A stretch of DNA of 64,000 nt from Accumulibacter sp. (GTDB taxonomy: Bacteria > Pseudomonadota > Gammaproteobacteria > Burkholderiales > Rhodocyclaceae), in assembly GCF_036625195.1 (NCBI RefSeq), contig NZ_JAZKUG010000001.1, forward strand, positions 4,712,001-4,776,000, read 5' to 3'. The notes under the pieces were generated by a model, which had not been told where the DNA came from, made no database searches, and saw only the letters and a program-made list of their open reading frames with translations. Of the stretch, positions 30,901 to 41,500 are shown piece by piece (positions within the stretch are counted from its first letter, which is position 1; each line of letters opens with the position of its first letter). The translations under genes were made by a program, and so were the position numbers.

Positions 30901-33900
30901 CCATCGCCGCCTGTGAGCGTGTCGATGCCGGCGCCACCGTCGAGGGCATTGGCGTCCGTGTTGCCGACGAGAAAGTTCGCCAGCGCATTGCCGGTAAGGT
31001 TCGCCGGCCCGTCCGCGAGAATCAGCCCATCTTCGACATTGGTCGGCAACACATATGCGGGGAGGAAACTGCATACCAGATCAATCTCGCTGCTCGTCGC
31101 CCCGCTCTCGATGACCTGGTCGCCTACATCGTCGACGTAGTACGTGTCCCAGCCGCCGCCGCCGCTCAGGCTATCGGCACCGGCAGCGCCGTCCAGGAAG
31201 TCATCGCCGGTGCCGCCATCGAGCCGGTTGCCGTTTTCGTCACCGGCCAGGACGTCATCGTTGGCCGAACCGATCAGGTTCTCGATGCCGGTGAAGGTGT
31301 CGGTACCGGACCCGCCACTCGCCGTTCCCGTGGCCAGACTCGCGTTCACACCACTTCCGATCGCAGCACCATCGGCCCATGAAAGCGTATCGTTGCCGTC
31401 ATGGCCTGCGATCACGTTATCGCCGATTCCTGCGAAAAGCAGGTTGTCAGCGCCGTTACCGCTCAGGCTGGCGACGCCGGTCGCGACGATGCGGCCATTT
31501 TCGACATTGGCACTCAGCGTATGGGCAGCAGCCAGGCTGAGCACGAGATCGACGCCGCCGGCGGCGGTGGCGTTGGTTTCGACGACCAGGTCGCTCGCGC
31601 TGTCGACCGTGTAGGTGTCCGACCCGTCGCCGCCGTCGAGCGTGTCGTCACCCGCGCCGCCATCGAGCGTGTCGTTGCCGGCGCCGCCGATGAGGCCGTC
31701 GTTGCCGCCGGCCCCGGCCAGCGCATTGTTGCCGGCGCCGCCGGTGAGCACGTTGTTCCCGTCGTTGCCGGTCAGGTTGGCGGCACCGCTGGCGAGAATC
31801 AGCCCGTTCTCGACGTTGGTGTCCAGCATGTAGGCTGACGCCTGACTTTGCACGAGATCGACGCCGCCAGCCGTGCTGCCATTGGTTTCGACCACCAGGT
31901 CATTCGTGCTGTCGACCGTGTAGGTGTCCGACCCGTCGCCGCCATCGAGCGTGTCGGTGCCGCTGCCGCCATCGAGCGTGTCGTCGCCAGCAGCGCCGAT
32001 GAGGCTGTCGTTACCGCCGGCACCGGCCAGCATGTTGTTGCCCGCGCCGCCGGTGAGCACGTTGCCCAGACCATTGCCGGTCAGGTCGGCGGCACCGCTG
32101 GCGATGATCAGCCCGTTCTCGACATTGGCGCCAAGCGTGTAGGCGGCGAGCGTGCTGTGCACGAGGTCGAGACCGCCGGCGACCGTGCCGTTGGTTTCGA
32201 CCACCCGGTCACCCGCGTCGTCCACGCCGTAGGTGTCCGACCCGTCGCCGCCGGTCAAGCTGTCCGCCCCCGTACCGCCATCGAGCGTGTCATCGCCGGC
32301 ACCGCCAATGAGGCTGTCGTTGCCACCGGCTCCGGCCAGCGCGTTGTTGCCGGCGCCGCCAGTGAGTAAGTTGCCCGCGTCGTTGCCGGTCAGGTTGGCG
32401 GCGCCACTGGCGAGGATCAGCCCGTTTTCGGTGTTGGCGCCGAGCGTGTAGGCGGCCAAGGCACTTTGCACGAGATCGACGCCGCCGGCGACGGTGGCGT
32501 TGGTTTCGACGACCAGGTCGCTCGCGCTGTCGACCGTGTAGGTGTCCGATCCGTCGCCGCCGTCGAGCGTGTCGTCACCGGCGCCGCCATCGAGCGTGTC
32601 GTTGCCGGTGCCGCCGGCGAGCATGTTGTCGCCGGCGTCGCCCGTCAGCCGGTCGTTCCCCGCCGAACCGTGCAGGTTTTCGAAGCCGCTGAAGCTGTCG
32701 TTGCCCGAGGCGCCGGTCGCGATGCCGCTGAGCAGGCTGGCGGTAACGCCGGCAGTGGACGCGGTGTCACCCCAGGAAACGGTGTCGTTGCCGGCGTCGC
32801 CGAACAAGGTGTTGTTGCCTTCGCCCGCGTAGAGGATGTTGTTCTGGCTGTTGCCCGCCAGGCTGGAAAAACCGGACTTACGGATACGGCCTTCCTCGAC
32901 ATTGGCCGGCATGGTGTACGCGCTCAGGTAGCTGAGGACGGTATCGATGCCGCTGCCGGCGGCAGCTTCGATCACCTGGTCGCCCCCGTCATCCACGGTA
33001 TACACGTCTGCGCCGTCGCCACCGCCAAGGTTGTCGGCTCCCGCGCCGCCGTCGAGCCAATCTCCGCCTTCGCCGCCGTCCAGGCTGTCCGCCCCGGCAT
33101 CGCCGAAGAGGAGGTCGTTCCCTTCACCCCCGAGGAGGGTATCGCTCCCGCCGGAGCCCCAGAGCGAGTCGTCGCCGGCCAGCCCAGCCAGGACATCGTC
33201 GTCCGAGTTGCCGACCAACCGGTTGCCCAGCGCATTGCCGTCGATGCGCATCCCCGGCGTCGTGGTGGTCAGATGCGCGATCTCCACGTTGGCGGGCAGC
33301 ACGTAGGTGCCGGCTGCGGCGAGCGCCACCGCCACGGAGTCGTACCCTCCATCGACGGCTTCGATGACCAGGTCGGCGAGCGAGTCGACCACGTAACCGT
33401 CGTTGCCGGCCAGACCTTCGAGCGTGTCGGCACCCAGGCCGCCGTTCAGCGTGTCGCCGGCCGCTGTGCCGACCAGCGAGTCGTTGCCGGTGGTGCCGTC
33501 GACCCAGTCGGTCGCTGTGTAGATATCCTGAGTGAAGGGGTTGGCGAGAGCGACCACATGGATCAGGTTGCCGGCAACCGCGCTGCCGTCGCCGCCGGAA
33601 TCGGCACTTCCCCAGGTGACGAGCAGACCGTCGGCGCGCAGCGCGGCAAAGGCGTACGCCGTGGAAAACAGCTGCACGACGTCGTTCGTCCCGTCGAGCT
33701 GCGCCGCGACCGCGGAACTGTTGCCACCGTACGACGAATCCCCCCAGGTGACCACCGAGCCGTCGGCGCGCAGCGCGGCAAAGGCGCTACTCGTCGAAAA
33801 CACCTGCACGACGTCGATCGTCCCGTCGAGCTGCGCCGCCACCGCGAGACTGTTGCCGCCGTACGACGAATCGCCCCAGGTGACCACCGAGCCGTCGGCG

Positions 33901-35399
33901 CGCAGCGCGGCAAATGCGCGCTCCGTCGAAAACACCTGAACGACGTCGTTCGTCCCGTCGAGCTGCGCCGCGACCGCGGAACTGTTGCCACCCCACGACG
34001 ACAACCCCCAAGTGACCACCGAACCGTCGGCGCGCAGCGCGGCAAAGGCGTACCCCGTGGAGAACATCCGCACGACGTCGATCGTCCCGTCGAGCTGCGC
34101 CGCGACCGCGGAACTGTTGCCCCCCCCGGACGACGACGACCCCCAGGTGACCACCGAGCCGTCGGCGCGCAGCGCGGCAAAGGCGTCCGCCGTCGAAAAC
34201 ACCTGCACGACGTCGATCGTCCCGTCGATATCCTCCTCGACCTGGAAACTGCTGCCGCCGAACGACGAATACCCCCAGGTGACCACCGAGCCGTCGGCGC
34301 GCAGCGCAGCAAAGGCCAACTCCGTCGAAAACACCTGCACGACGTCGTTCGTCCCGTCGAGCTGCGCCGCGACCGCAGAGCTGTCGCCGCCGTACGACGA
34401 TTCGCCCCAGGTGACCACCGAACCGTCGGCGCGCAGCGCGGCAAATGCGTACCGCGTCGAAAACACCTGCACGACGTCGTTCGTCCCGTCGAGCTGCGCC
34501 GCGACCGCGGAACTGTTGCCGCCGGACGAGTAAGACCCCCAGGTGACCACCGAACCGTCGGCGCGCAGCGCGGCAAAGGCCAACTCCGTCGAAAACACCT
34601 GCACGACGTCGTTCGTCCCGTCGAGCTGCGCCGCGACCGCGGAACTGTTGCCGCCGGACGACGACGACCCCCAGGTGACCACCGATCCATCGGCGCGCAG
34701 GGCGGCGAAGGCCTTCTGGTTGGAGAAGATCTGTGTGACGTCGATCGCGCCGCCAATCTGCGCAGCGACGGTGCTGCTGTCGCCACCGTACGCGGCATCG
34801 CCCCAGGTGACGACCGAGCCGTCGGCGCGCAGGGCGGCGAAGGCCTTTTCGTTGCGCCATTCGCCCAGGCTGTGGCGGGGGAAGGCGAGCGGTTGCTGCG
34901 CGATGGTCATGCCGAGCAGGCCGCGCCAGTGCGGCGCGGCGAGCGGTGGCGTGCGCACTGCGCCGACGTCGAGCCGCCAGGCGCCGCCGAGGTCGGCGTG
35001 GCCGACGGGGGTCGAGGAGGCGGCGACCGGGGCGCCGAGGGCTGCGGCGAGGGTTGCGACGAAGGCGCGGCCGCTCTCGCCGTCACCGACGGCGCAGGCG
35101 TAGAGCTGCAGGTCGGCGTCGGCGGCGAGCGAGTCGCCGATCGCCGCGAGGTCGGCGGCGCGCGTGGCGAGCGTGCCGGCATCGACTTCGCCGGCGCCGA
35201 GCCGGATCGCGCCCGGCCGGCCGTGCGCGAGGATGCGGATCGAGGCGACTTCGCCCTGCCCCGCCAGCGCCCGCCGGATCTGCCGCAGGCCGTCTTCGTC
35301 GGCGCCGATCAGGCGCCATGGGTGGTGGGCATCGAGACCCGTCAGCAGTGCCGGCCGATCGGCGACGCGGTGATCGACGAATATCCAGTTGGTGCGCAT
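27981..35399 (-). CDS. giant DUF4347/RCC1-like/RTX protein D
   Basis: 2,472 residues, one intact frame. The ATG at 35399 has AGGAG 7 bases upstream. DUF4347 covers about residues 3-160 (LAHGRPG with H59, LYACAVG with C102). Ten RCC1-like repeats follow (about 176-623), ending with the ANPFTQDIY cap. RTX repeats then run to about 2360, without FG-GAP or cadherin-like domains. The upstream RTX part (residues about 950-1350) has its own 103-residue unit built on ENGLILASGAANLTGN, while the C-terminal part uses the 176-residue unit shared with the other giants. The tail ends SLDFVVT. No signal peptide is present, so type I export and an extracellular, calcium-dependent role are expected. No clear promoter precedes it. 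Confidence 0.9.
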   Translation of the reverse strand: MRTNWIFVDHRVADRPALLTGLDAHHPWRLIGADEDGLRQIRRALAGQGEVASIRILAHGRPGAIRLGAGEVDAGTLATRAADLAAIGDSLAADADLQLYACAVGDGESGRAFVATLAAALGAPVAASSTPVGHADLGGAWRLDVGAVRTPPLAAPHWRGLLGMTIAQQPLAFPRHSLGEWRNEKAFAALRADGSVVTWGDAAYGGDSSTVAAQIGGAIDVTQIFSNQKAFAALRADGSVVTWGSSSSGGNSSAVAAQLDGTNDVVQVFSTELAFAALRADGSVVTWGSYSSGGNSSAVAAQLDGTNDVVQVFSTRYAFAALRADGSVVTWGESSYGGDSSAVAAQLDGTNDVVQVFSTELAFAALRADGSVVTWGYSSFGGSSFQVEEDIDGTIDVVQVFSTADAFAALRADGSVVTWGSSSSGGGNSSAVAAQLDGTIDVVRMFSTGYAFAALRADGSVVTWGLSSWGGNSSAVAAQLDGTNDVVQVFSTERAFAALRADGSVVTWGDSSYGGNSLAVAAQLDGTIDVVQVFSTSSAFAALRADGSVVTWGDSSYGGNSSAVAAQLDGTNDVVQLFSTAYAFAALRADGLLVTWGSADSGGDGSAVAGNLIHVVALANPFTQDIYTATDWVDGTTGNDSLVGTAAGDTLNGGLGADTLEGLAGNDGYVVDSLADLVIEAVDGGYDSVAVALAAAGTYVLPANVEIAHLTTTTPGMRIDGNALGNRLVGNSDDDVLAGLAGDDSLWGSGGSDTLLGGEGNDLLFGDAGADSLDGGEGGDWLDGGAGADNLGGGDGADVYTVDDGGDQVIEAAAGSGIDTVLSYLSAYTMPANVEEGRIRKSGFSSLAGNSQNNILYAGEGNNTLFGDAGNDTVSWGDTASTAGVTASLLSGIATGASGNDSFSGFENLHGSAGNDRLTGDAGDNMLAGGTGNDTLDGGAGDDTLDGGDGSDTYTVDSASDLVVETNATVAGGVDLVQSALAAYTLGANTENGLILASGAANLTGNDAGNLLTGGAGNNALAGAGGNDSLIGGAGDDTLDGGTGADSLTGGDGSDTYGVDDAGDRVVETNGTVAGGLDLVHSTLAAYTLGANVENGLIIASGAADLTGNGLGNVLTGGAGNNMLAGAGGNDSLIGAAGDDTLDGGSGTDTLDGGDGSDTYTVDSTNDLVVETNGSTAGGVDLVQSQASAYMLDTNVENGLILASGAANLTGNDGNNVLTGGAGNNALAGAGGNDGLIGGAGNDTLDGGAGDDTLDGGDGSDTYTVDSASDLVVETNATAAGGVDLVLSLAAAHTLSANVENGRIVATGVASLSGNGADNLLFAGIGDNVIAGHDGNDTLSWADGAAIGSGVNASLATGTASGGSGTDTFTGIENLIGSANDDVLAGDENGNRLDGGTGDDFLDGAAGADSLSGGGGWDTYYVDDVGDQVIESGATSSEIDLVCSFLPAYVLPTNVEDGLILADGPANLTGNALANFLVGNTDANALDGGAGIDTLTGGDGSDTYTVDHLRDQVIETDADPISGGVDLVYSLLPGYTLPANVENGSILATATANLTGNKFDNLLTGGVGNNLLAGAAGNDTLVGGGGADTLNGGTGADSLSGGDGADVYVVDDVGDQISETNGDPVSGGSDTVHSWLSAFSLPGNVENGRILVSTAATLVGNDLDNLVYAGTGDNTISGGAGVDTLSWLYGVSGGLGVTASLTSGTASGGSGNDIFIGIEHLSGSGNADSLGGDGNANKLNGAGGNDTLDGGAGADTLIGGDGSDLYLIDHAGDQVSESNADPATGGSDTVNSSLAAYTLVANVENGLLLAGGANLTGNALNNLLTGNGSANTLNGLTGADTLIGGDGSDSYYVDDAGDSVSETNVDPATGGTDQVFSTLATYTLTAHVENGRILASGAANLSGNALDNLLYAGSGHNVLDGAGGNDTVSYLYGASGGVSISLAVAGAQATAGSGSDILIAIENLSGSTWDDTLRGDGNANLLSGADGNDFLNGDAGNDTLDGGAGNDRLWGGSGADSLVGGDGSDFYYLDDAGDRVSETNANAATGGTDQVLSYLASTTLGTHIENGRILATGAATLTGNTLDNLLDAGTGANLLDGAGGNDTVSYLYGASSGVSVSLAILGAQATGGSGSDTLAGIENLSGSTYDDTLTGDANANRLNGAQGNDFLNGGAGNDSLDGGAGNDTLWGGSGADSLVGGDGADLYYVDHAGDSVSETNANATTGGIDQVFSYLAAYTLGANVENGRILAAGAASLSGNALANLLYAGAGANVLDGAGGTDTASYLYGVSGSGVTASLATGTATGGSGSDTLTGIENLVGSAYADTLSGDGLANRIEGGTGNDTVDGGAGNDTLLGGLGNDSLTGGVGADIFRFDTLPNAATNRDTVGDFNVLDDTIELENAIFTSLLSTGTLVAGSFRSGAGFSAAADADDFVVYDTTSGALYYDANGNAGVGPVQIAILGAGLALASLDFVVT
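28560..29900 (-). repeat. 528 bp RTX units in D
   Basis: The QGNDFLN/DGNDFLN markers near 28900 and 29428 are 528 bp apart; this is the same unit as in C, E, F and G. Confidence 0.7.
31450..32640 (-). repeat. 309 bp RTX tandem units in D
   Basis: A unit of about 103 residues carries AGGNDSLIGGAGDDTLDGG, TYTVDS/AxDLVVETN, GGVDLV and NGLILASGA. Equivalent points near 31779, 32088 and 32397 are 309 bp apart. This unit is not seen in the other giants. Confidence 0.7.
33530..34870 (-). repeat. RCC1-like array of D (10 repeats)
   Basis: Ten 44-residue copies. The fifth is divergent (QVEEDIDGTIDVVQ), and the last reads GLLVTWG and leads into the end cap. Confidence 0.9.
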
Positions 35400-35599
35400 T
35401 GGGCGGCTCCTGGGTCAGGGGTTCACGAGCGACCGGGTGGACGCTGCTGCGGCTGGTGCCGCCGGCGACCGGCCCGGCCGCGAACGGCGGGGATGTGGTG
35501 ATGCAGAGCCGCGAAGCCGCGCCGCGGGGCCGGTCGCGGCTTGGGCGCGGTGGTGCGGCTGCCGTCGGGCAACGGGCCGGGCGGGGTGGCGGGCGCGAT
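35400..35599. other. spacer between E and D with an inverted repeat
   Basis: This 200 bp stretch is very GC-rich and has no supported gene. At 35507-35541 the arms AGCCGCGA and TCGCGGCT are perfect inverse complements around a 19-base GC-rich loop. That could fold 60-90 bases after the stop of E. No T-run follows and no promoter is evident. Confidence 0.4.
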
Positions 35600-38500
35600 T
35601 CATGTGACGAGGAAGTCGACATTGGTGAGCGCCAGGCCGGCGGCGAGCGTGGCGATCTGCACCGGGCCGGCGCCGATGTTGCCGTTGGCGTCGTAGTAGA
35701 GCGCGCCGCTGGCGGTGTCGTAGATGAGGTAGTCGTCGGCGTCGGCAGCGGTGGTGAGGCCGGCACCGGAGCGGAACGAGGTGGCGGCCAGCGGGCCGTT
35801 CGGCAGCGAGGTGAAGATGGCGTTCTCGAGTTCGATGGTGTCGTCGAGGACGTTGAAGTCGCTGATCGTGTCGCGGTTGGTCGCGGCATTGGGCAGCATG
35901 TCGAAGCGGAAGGTGTCGGCGCCGAGGCCGCCGCTGAGGGTGTCGTTGCCGTTGCCGCCGCTGAGGAGGTTGGCGCCGCCGTCGCCGCTGAGGGCGTCGG
36001 CGTAGGCCGAGCCAACGAGGTGCTCGATGCCGGTGAGGGTGTCGCTGCCGGAGCCGCCGGTGGTCTGCGCCCCGGCAACGGCGAGGCTGACGCTGACGCC
36101 GCTGCTGGCGCCATAGAGGTAGCTGACGGTGTCGTTGCCACCGGCGCCGTCGAGGAGGTTGTTGCCGGTTCCGGCGTAGAGGAGGTTGGCGAGGCCGTTG
36201 CCGCTCAGGCTCACTGCGCCGGTGGCGAGGATGCGGCCGTTCTCGACGTTCGCGCCGAGGGTGTAGGCGGCGAGGTAGCTGAAGACCTGGTCGATGCCGC
36301 CGGTGGTGGGGTTGGCGTTGCTTTCGCTGACGCTGTCGCCGGCGTGGTCGACGTAGTAGAGGTCAGAGCCGTCACCACCGCTCAGGCTGTCGGCACCGGT
36401 GCCGCCCCAGAGGGTGTCGTTGCCGGCGCCCCCTTCGAGGCTGTCGTTGCCGGCGTTGCCATTGAGGAAGTCGTTGCCCTGGGCGCCAGTGAGGCGGTTG
36501 GCGTTGCCGTCGCCGGTGAGGGTGTCGTCGTAGGTGGAGCCGCTGAGGTTCTCGATGCCGGTGAGGGTGTCGCTGCCGGAACCGCCGGTCGCCTGGGCGC
36601 CGGCGATGGCGAGGCTGACGCTGACGCCGCTGCTGGCGCCATAGAGGTAGCTGACGGTATCGTTGCCGCCGGCGCCGTCGAGGAGGTTGGCGCCGGTGCC
36701 GGCGTCGAGGAGGTTGTCGAGGGCGTTGCCGGTGAGATTGGCGACGCCGGTGGCGAGGATGCGGCCGTTCTCGATGTGGGCGCCGAGGGTGGTGCTGGCG
36801 AGGTAGCTGAGGACTTGGTCGGTACCGCCGGTTGCCGGGTTGGCGTTGGTCTCAGTGACGCTGTCGCCGGCGTCATCGACATAGTAGAAGTCGGAGCCGT
36901 CACCACCGATCAGGCTGTCGGCACCAGTGCCGCCCCAGAGGCGGTCGTTGCCGGCGCCGCCGTCGAGGGTGTCGTTGCCGCCACCGCCATTGAGGAAGTC
37001 GTTGCCTTGCGCGCCGCTGAGGCGGTTGGCGTTGCCGTCGCCGGTGAGGGTGTCGTCGTAGGTGGAGCCGGTGAGGTTCTCGATTCCGGCGAGGGTGTCG
37101 CTGCCGGAGCCGCCGGTCGCTTGCGCGCCAGCAAGGGCGAGGCTGACGCTGACGCCGCTGCTGGCGCCATAGAGGTAGCTGACGGTGTCGTTGCCGCCGG
37201 CGCCGTCGAGGAGGTTGTTGCCGGTGCCGGCGTCGAGGAGGTTGTCGAGGGCGTTGCCGGTGAGGTTGGCGGCGCCAGTCGCCAGGATGCGGCCGTTCTC
37301 GATGTGGGTGCCGAGGGTGTAGGCGGCGGCGTAACTGAAGACCTGGTCGGTGCCGCCGGTGGCGGGGTTGGCGTCGGTCTCGCTGACGCTGTCGCCGGCG
37401 TCATCGACGTAGTAGAAATCGGAGCCGTCACCACCGATCAGGCTGTCGGCACCGCTGCCGCCCCAGAGGCGGTCGTTGCCGGCGCCGCCGTCGAGTGTGT
37501 CGTTGCCGGCACCGCCGTTGAGGAAGTCGTTGCCCTGCGCGCCGCTGAGGACATTGGCGTTGCCATCACCGGTGAGGGTGTCGTCGTAGGTCGAGCCGCT
37601 GAGGTTCTCGATGGCGATCAGCGTGTCGCTGCCGGAGCCGCCGGTGGCCTGTGCGCCGGCAATGGCGAGGCTGGCGCTGACGGCGCTGCTGGCGCCGTGG
37701 AGGTAGCTGACGGTGTCGTTGCCGCCGGCGCCGTCGAGAACGTTCGCGCCGATTCCGGCGTGGAGCAGGTTGTCGAGGTCGTTGCCCGTCAGGTTCGCGG
37801 CGCCGGTGGCGAGGAGGCGGCCGTTCTCGACGTGCGCGGTGAGCGTGTAGCTGGCGAGATAGCTGTAGACGAGGTCGCTGCCGCCGGCGGCGCCGGCGTT
37901 GCTTTCGCTGACGCCATCGCCGCCGTGTTCCACGTAGTAGGTGTCGGAACCATCTCCGCCGCTCATGCTGTCGGCGCCACTGCTGCCGTTGAGCGTGTCG
38001 TTGCCGTCGCCGCCGGCGAGCGTGTCACTGCCGGCGCCACCGTTCAGGGTGTCGTTGCCCTCTTCGCCGGCAAGGGTGTCGTTGCCACTGCCACCGTTCA
38101 AGGTGTCGTTGCCCTGCTCGCCGGCGAGACTGTCGTTGCCGGCATCGCCGGCCAGGAGATCGTCGCCGGCGCCCCCGTGCAGGGTGTCGTTGCCCTCCTC
38201 GCCGGCGAGCTGGTTGGCAGTGTCGTTGCCGGTGAGTTCGTTGTCGAGGGCGTTGCCGCCCAGGTTGACCTCGGGCGTCGTGTTGGCGACGCGCGCGTGC
38301 TCGACGTGCTCGGGCAGGAGATAGGTGTCGCCGGCGAGGAAAGCGACATCGACGCGGTCGATTCCGGCGCCGGGTTGCTCGACGACGATGTCGGTGAGGA
38401 CATCGATGACGTAGCGGTCGTTGCCGGCAAGGCCGGCGAGGATGTCGGAACCGGCCAGGCCGTCGAGGACATCGTCGTCGGCGGTGCCGACGAGATGGTC

Positions 38501-41500
38501 GTCGCCGTCGGTGGCGGTGCGCCGCTTGACGTCGATGCTCATCGTGTTCGGCGTCGGGTCGAGATCGGCGCCGCCGTTGGCGGTGCCACCGTCGTCCTGC
38601 ACCTGGAAGCTGAACTGCGCGTAACCGTCGCCGCTGTCGTCGCCCGCCGGGGTGAAGACGAGGTTTCCGGCGGCGAGGTCGGCGACGCTGATCGACTGAC
38701 CGGCGCTGACCGGAACGCCGGCGAGGGCCAGGCTGCCGGCCCCGGGCAGCGTGCTGATGCGTACCGCGAGCAGGGCGTTGGCGGGACTGTCGACGGAGTC
38801 GGTGAAGCCGAATTCGGTCAGCGCGAAAGCGTGGCCGCTGCCCTGACGGACATGGACCGTGTGGTCGGCGCCCTCGGGTGCGTCATTCGCCGACAGCAGG
38901 TCGATGGTGATCCGGTTCGGCGTCGGGTCGAGATCGGCGCCGCCGAGAGCGGTGCCGCCGTCGTCCTGGATCTGGAAGCTGAACTGCGCGTAGGCGGCGC
39001 CATGCACGTTCGCCGCCGGCGTGAAGACGAGCTGGCCGGCGGCGAGGTCGGCGGCGCTGATCGACTGGCCAGCGGTCACCGGGTTGCCCGAGAGGCTCAG
39101 GCTGCCGGCTGCGGGCAGCGTGTCGATGCGCACCGCGAGCAGGGCGTCGGCCGGCGTGTCGGAGGGATCGGTGAACGGGAAGTCGGCGCTGCTGAAGGTG
39201 TAGGCGGCATCCTCGGCAACGGGCACGCTGCGGTCACTGCCTGAGGGGGCCTGGTGAAACGAGTGGCTCGGGTCGGCGGCCAGCGAGAGGTCGTCGGAGA
39301 ATGGGGTGGCGATGCCGATCACGTCGCTCCACGGGCTGCCGAGGGCGCTCAGATCGCCGCCAGCCGACGAGTCGCCCCAAACGACCAGCGAGCCGTCGGC
39401 GCGCAGCGCGGCAAAGGCCCTGTCCGTCGAAAAAACCTGCGTGACGTCGATCGTTCCGTCGAGCTGCGTCGCCACCGCGGCACTGCTGCCGCCGTAATGC
39501 GCATACCCCCAAGTGACGACCGAGCCGTCGGCGCGCAGCGCGGCAAAGGCCCCTTCCGTCGAAAAGACCTGCGTGACGTCGATCGTTCCGTCGAGCTGCG
39601 CTGCCACAGTGGAACTGTTGCCGCCGTACGAGTCATTCCCCCAAGCAACCACGGACCCGTCGGCGCGCAGCGCGGCAAAGGCGTACACCGTCGAAAACAC
39701 CTGCGTCACATCGATCGTCCCGTCGAGCTGCGCCGCCACGGTGGAACTGTTGCCGCCGTACAACGAATCCCCCCAGGTGACCACTGAGCCGTCGCCGCGC
39801 AGTGCGGCAAAGGCGCCATCCGTCGAGGCCACGTCAACCACGTCGACCGCCTCGGTCGTGCCATCGAGCAGCGGTGCGACGCCACTGATGTCGCCCCCAC
39901 GCGATGCTTGGCCCCAAGCAACGACCGAGCCATCGTCGTGCAGTGCCGCAAAAGCGGTGCGCGTGGCAAACACGCGCACGACGTCGGACGTGCCATCGAT
40001 TTCACCGGAGACGGCGCTGCTGTCGCCGCCGTACGAGGCATTGCCCCAGGTGACGACCGAGCCGTCGACACGCAGCGCGGCAAAGGCGTACCCCGCCGAA
40101 AACACCTGCGTCACGTCGATCGTCCCGTCGATCTGCGCTGCCACGGTGGAACTGTTGCCGCCGAACGACGAATCCCCCCAGGTGACCACCGAGCCGTCTG
40201 CGCGCAGCGCGGCAAAGGCCCCTTCCGTCGACAGCACCCGCGTGACGTCGATCGTCCCGTCGAGCTGCGCCGCGACCGCGGAACTGTCGCCACCCCACGG
40301 CGACAACCCCCAAGTCACCACCGAGCCGTCGGCGCGCAGCGCGGCAAAGGCGTACCCCGCCGAAAACACCTCCGTGACGTCGCTCGTCCCGTCGATCTGC
40401 GTCGCCACCGCGGAACTGTTGCCACCGTACGAAGAACTCCCCCAGGTCACCACCGACCCGTCGGCGCGCAGCGCGGCAAAGGCTCCCTGCTTCGTCGAAA
40501 ACACCTCCGTGACGTCGTTCGTCCCGTCGAGCTGCGCCGCCACCGTGGAACTGTTGCCGCCGGACGACGAATCCCCCCAGCTGACGACCGAGCCGTCGGC
40601 GCGCAGCGCGGCAAACGCGCGCCCCGTCGAAGCCACCTGCGTCACGTCGATGGTGCCGTCGACCGGCGGCGCTTGGCCGATGCTCCCGCCCCGAGCAGAG
40701 TTTCCCCAGACAACCACCGAGCCGTCGGCACGCAGCGCGGCGAAGGCGCCGTGCGTCGAAAACACCTGCGTGACGTCGATCGTCCCGTCGACCTGCGTCG
40801 CCACGGCGGAACTGTTGCCACCGTACGAGTCATTCCCCCAAGTAACCACCGACCCGTCGGCGCGCAGCGCGGCGAAGGCGTAGTCCGTCGAAAAGACCTG
40901 CGTGACGTCGATCGTTCCGTCGAGCTGCGTCGCCACGGCGGAACTGTTGCCACCGTACGAGGAGCCATTCCCCCAAGTAACCACCGAGCCGTCGGCGCGC
41001 AGCGCGGCAAAGGCCCCTTCCGTCGAAAAGACCTGCGTGACGTCGATCGTTCCGTCGAGCTGCGCTGCCACAGTGGAACTGTTGCCGCCGTACGAGTCAT
41101 TCCCCCAAGTAACCACGGACCCGTCGGCGCGCAGCGCGGCAAAGGCGCCGTCGGTCGCGAACACTTCGGTCACATCGATCGTCCCATCGAGCTGCGCCGC
41201 GACCGCGGAACTGTTGCCACCGTACGAAGAATATCCCCAGGTGACGACCGACCCGTCGGCGCGCAACGCGGTGAACGCGAACGGAGCCGAAAACACCTGC
41301 ATGACGTCGTTCGTCCCGTCAAGCTGCGCTGCCACTGCGGAACTGTTGCCGCCGTACGACGATTCTCCCCAAGTGACAACCGAGCCGTCAGCGCGCAGCG
41401 CGGCAAAGGCGAAACGCGTCGAAGACACCTCCAGCACGTCGATCGTCCCGTCGATCTGCGCCGCGACCGCGGAACTGTTGCCACCGTACGAAGAATGCCC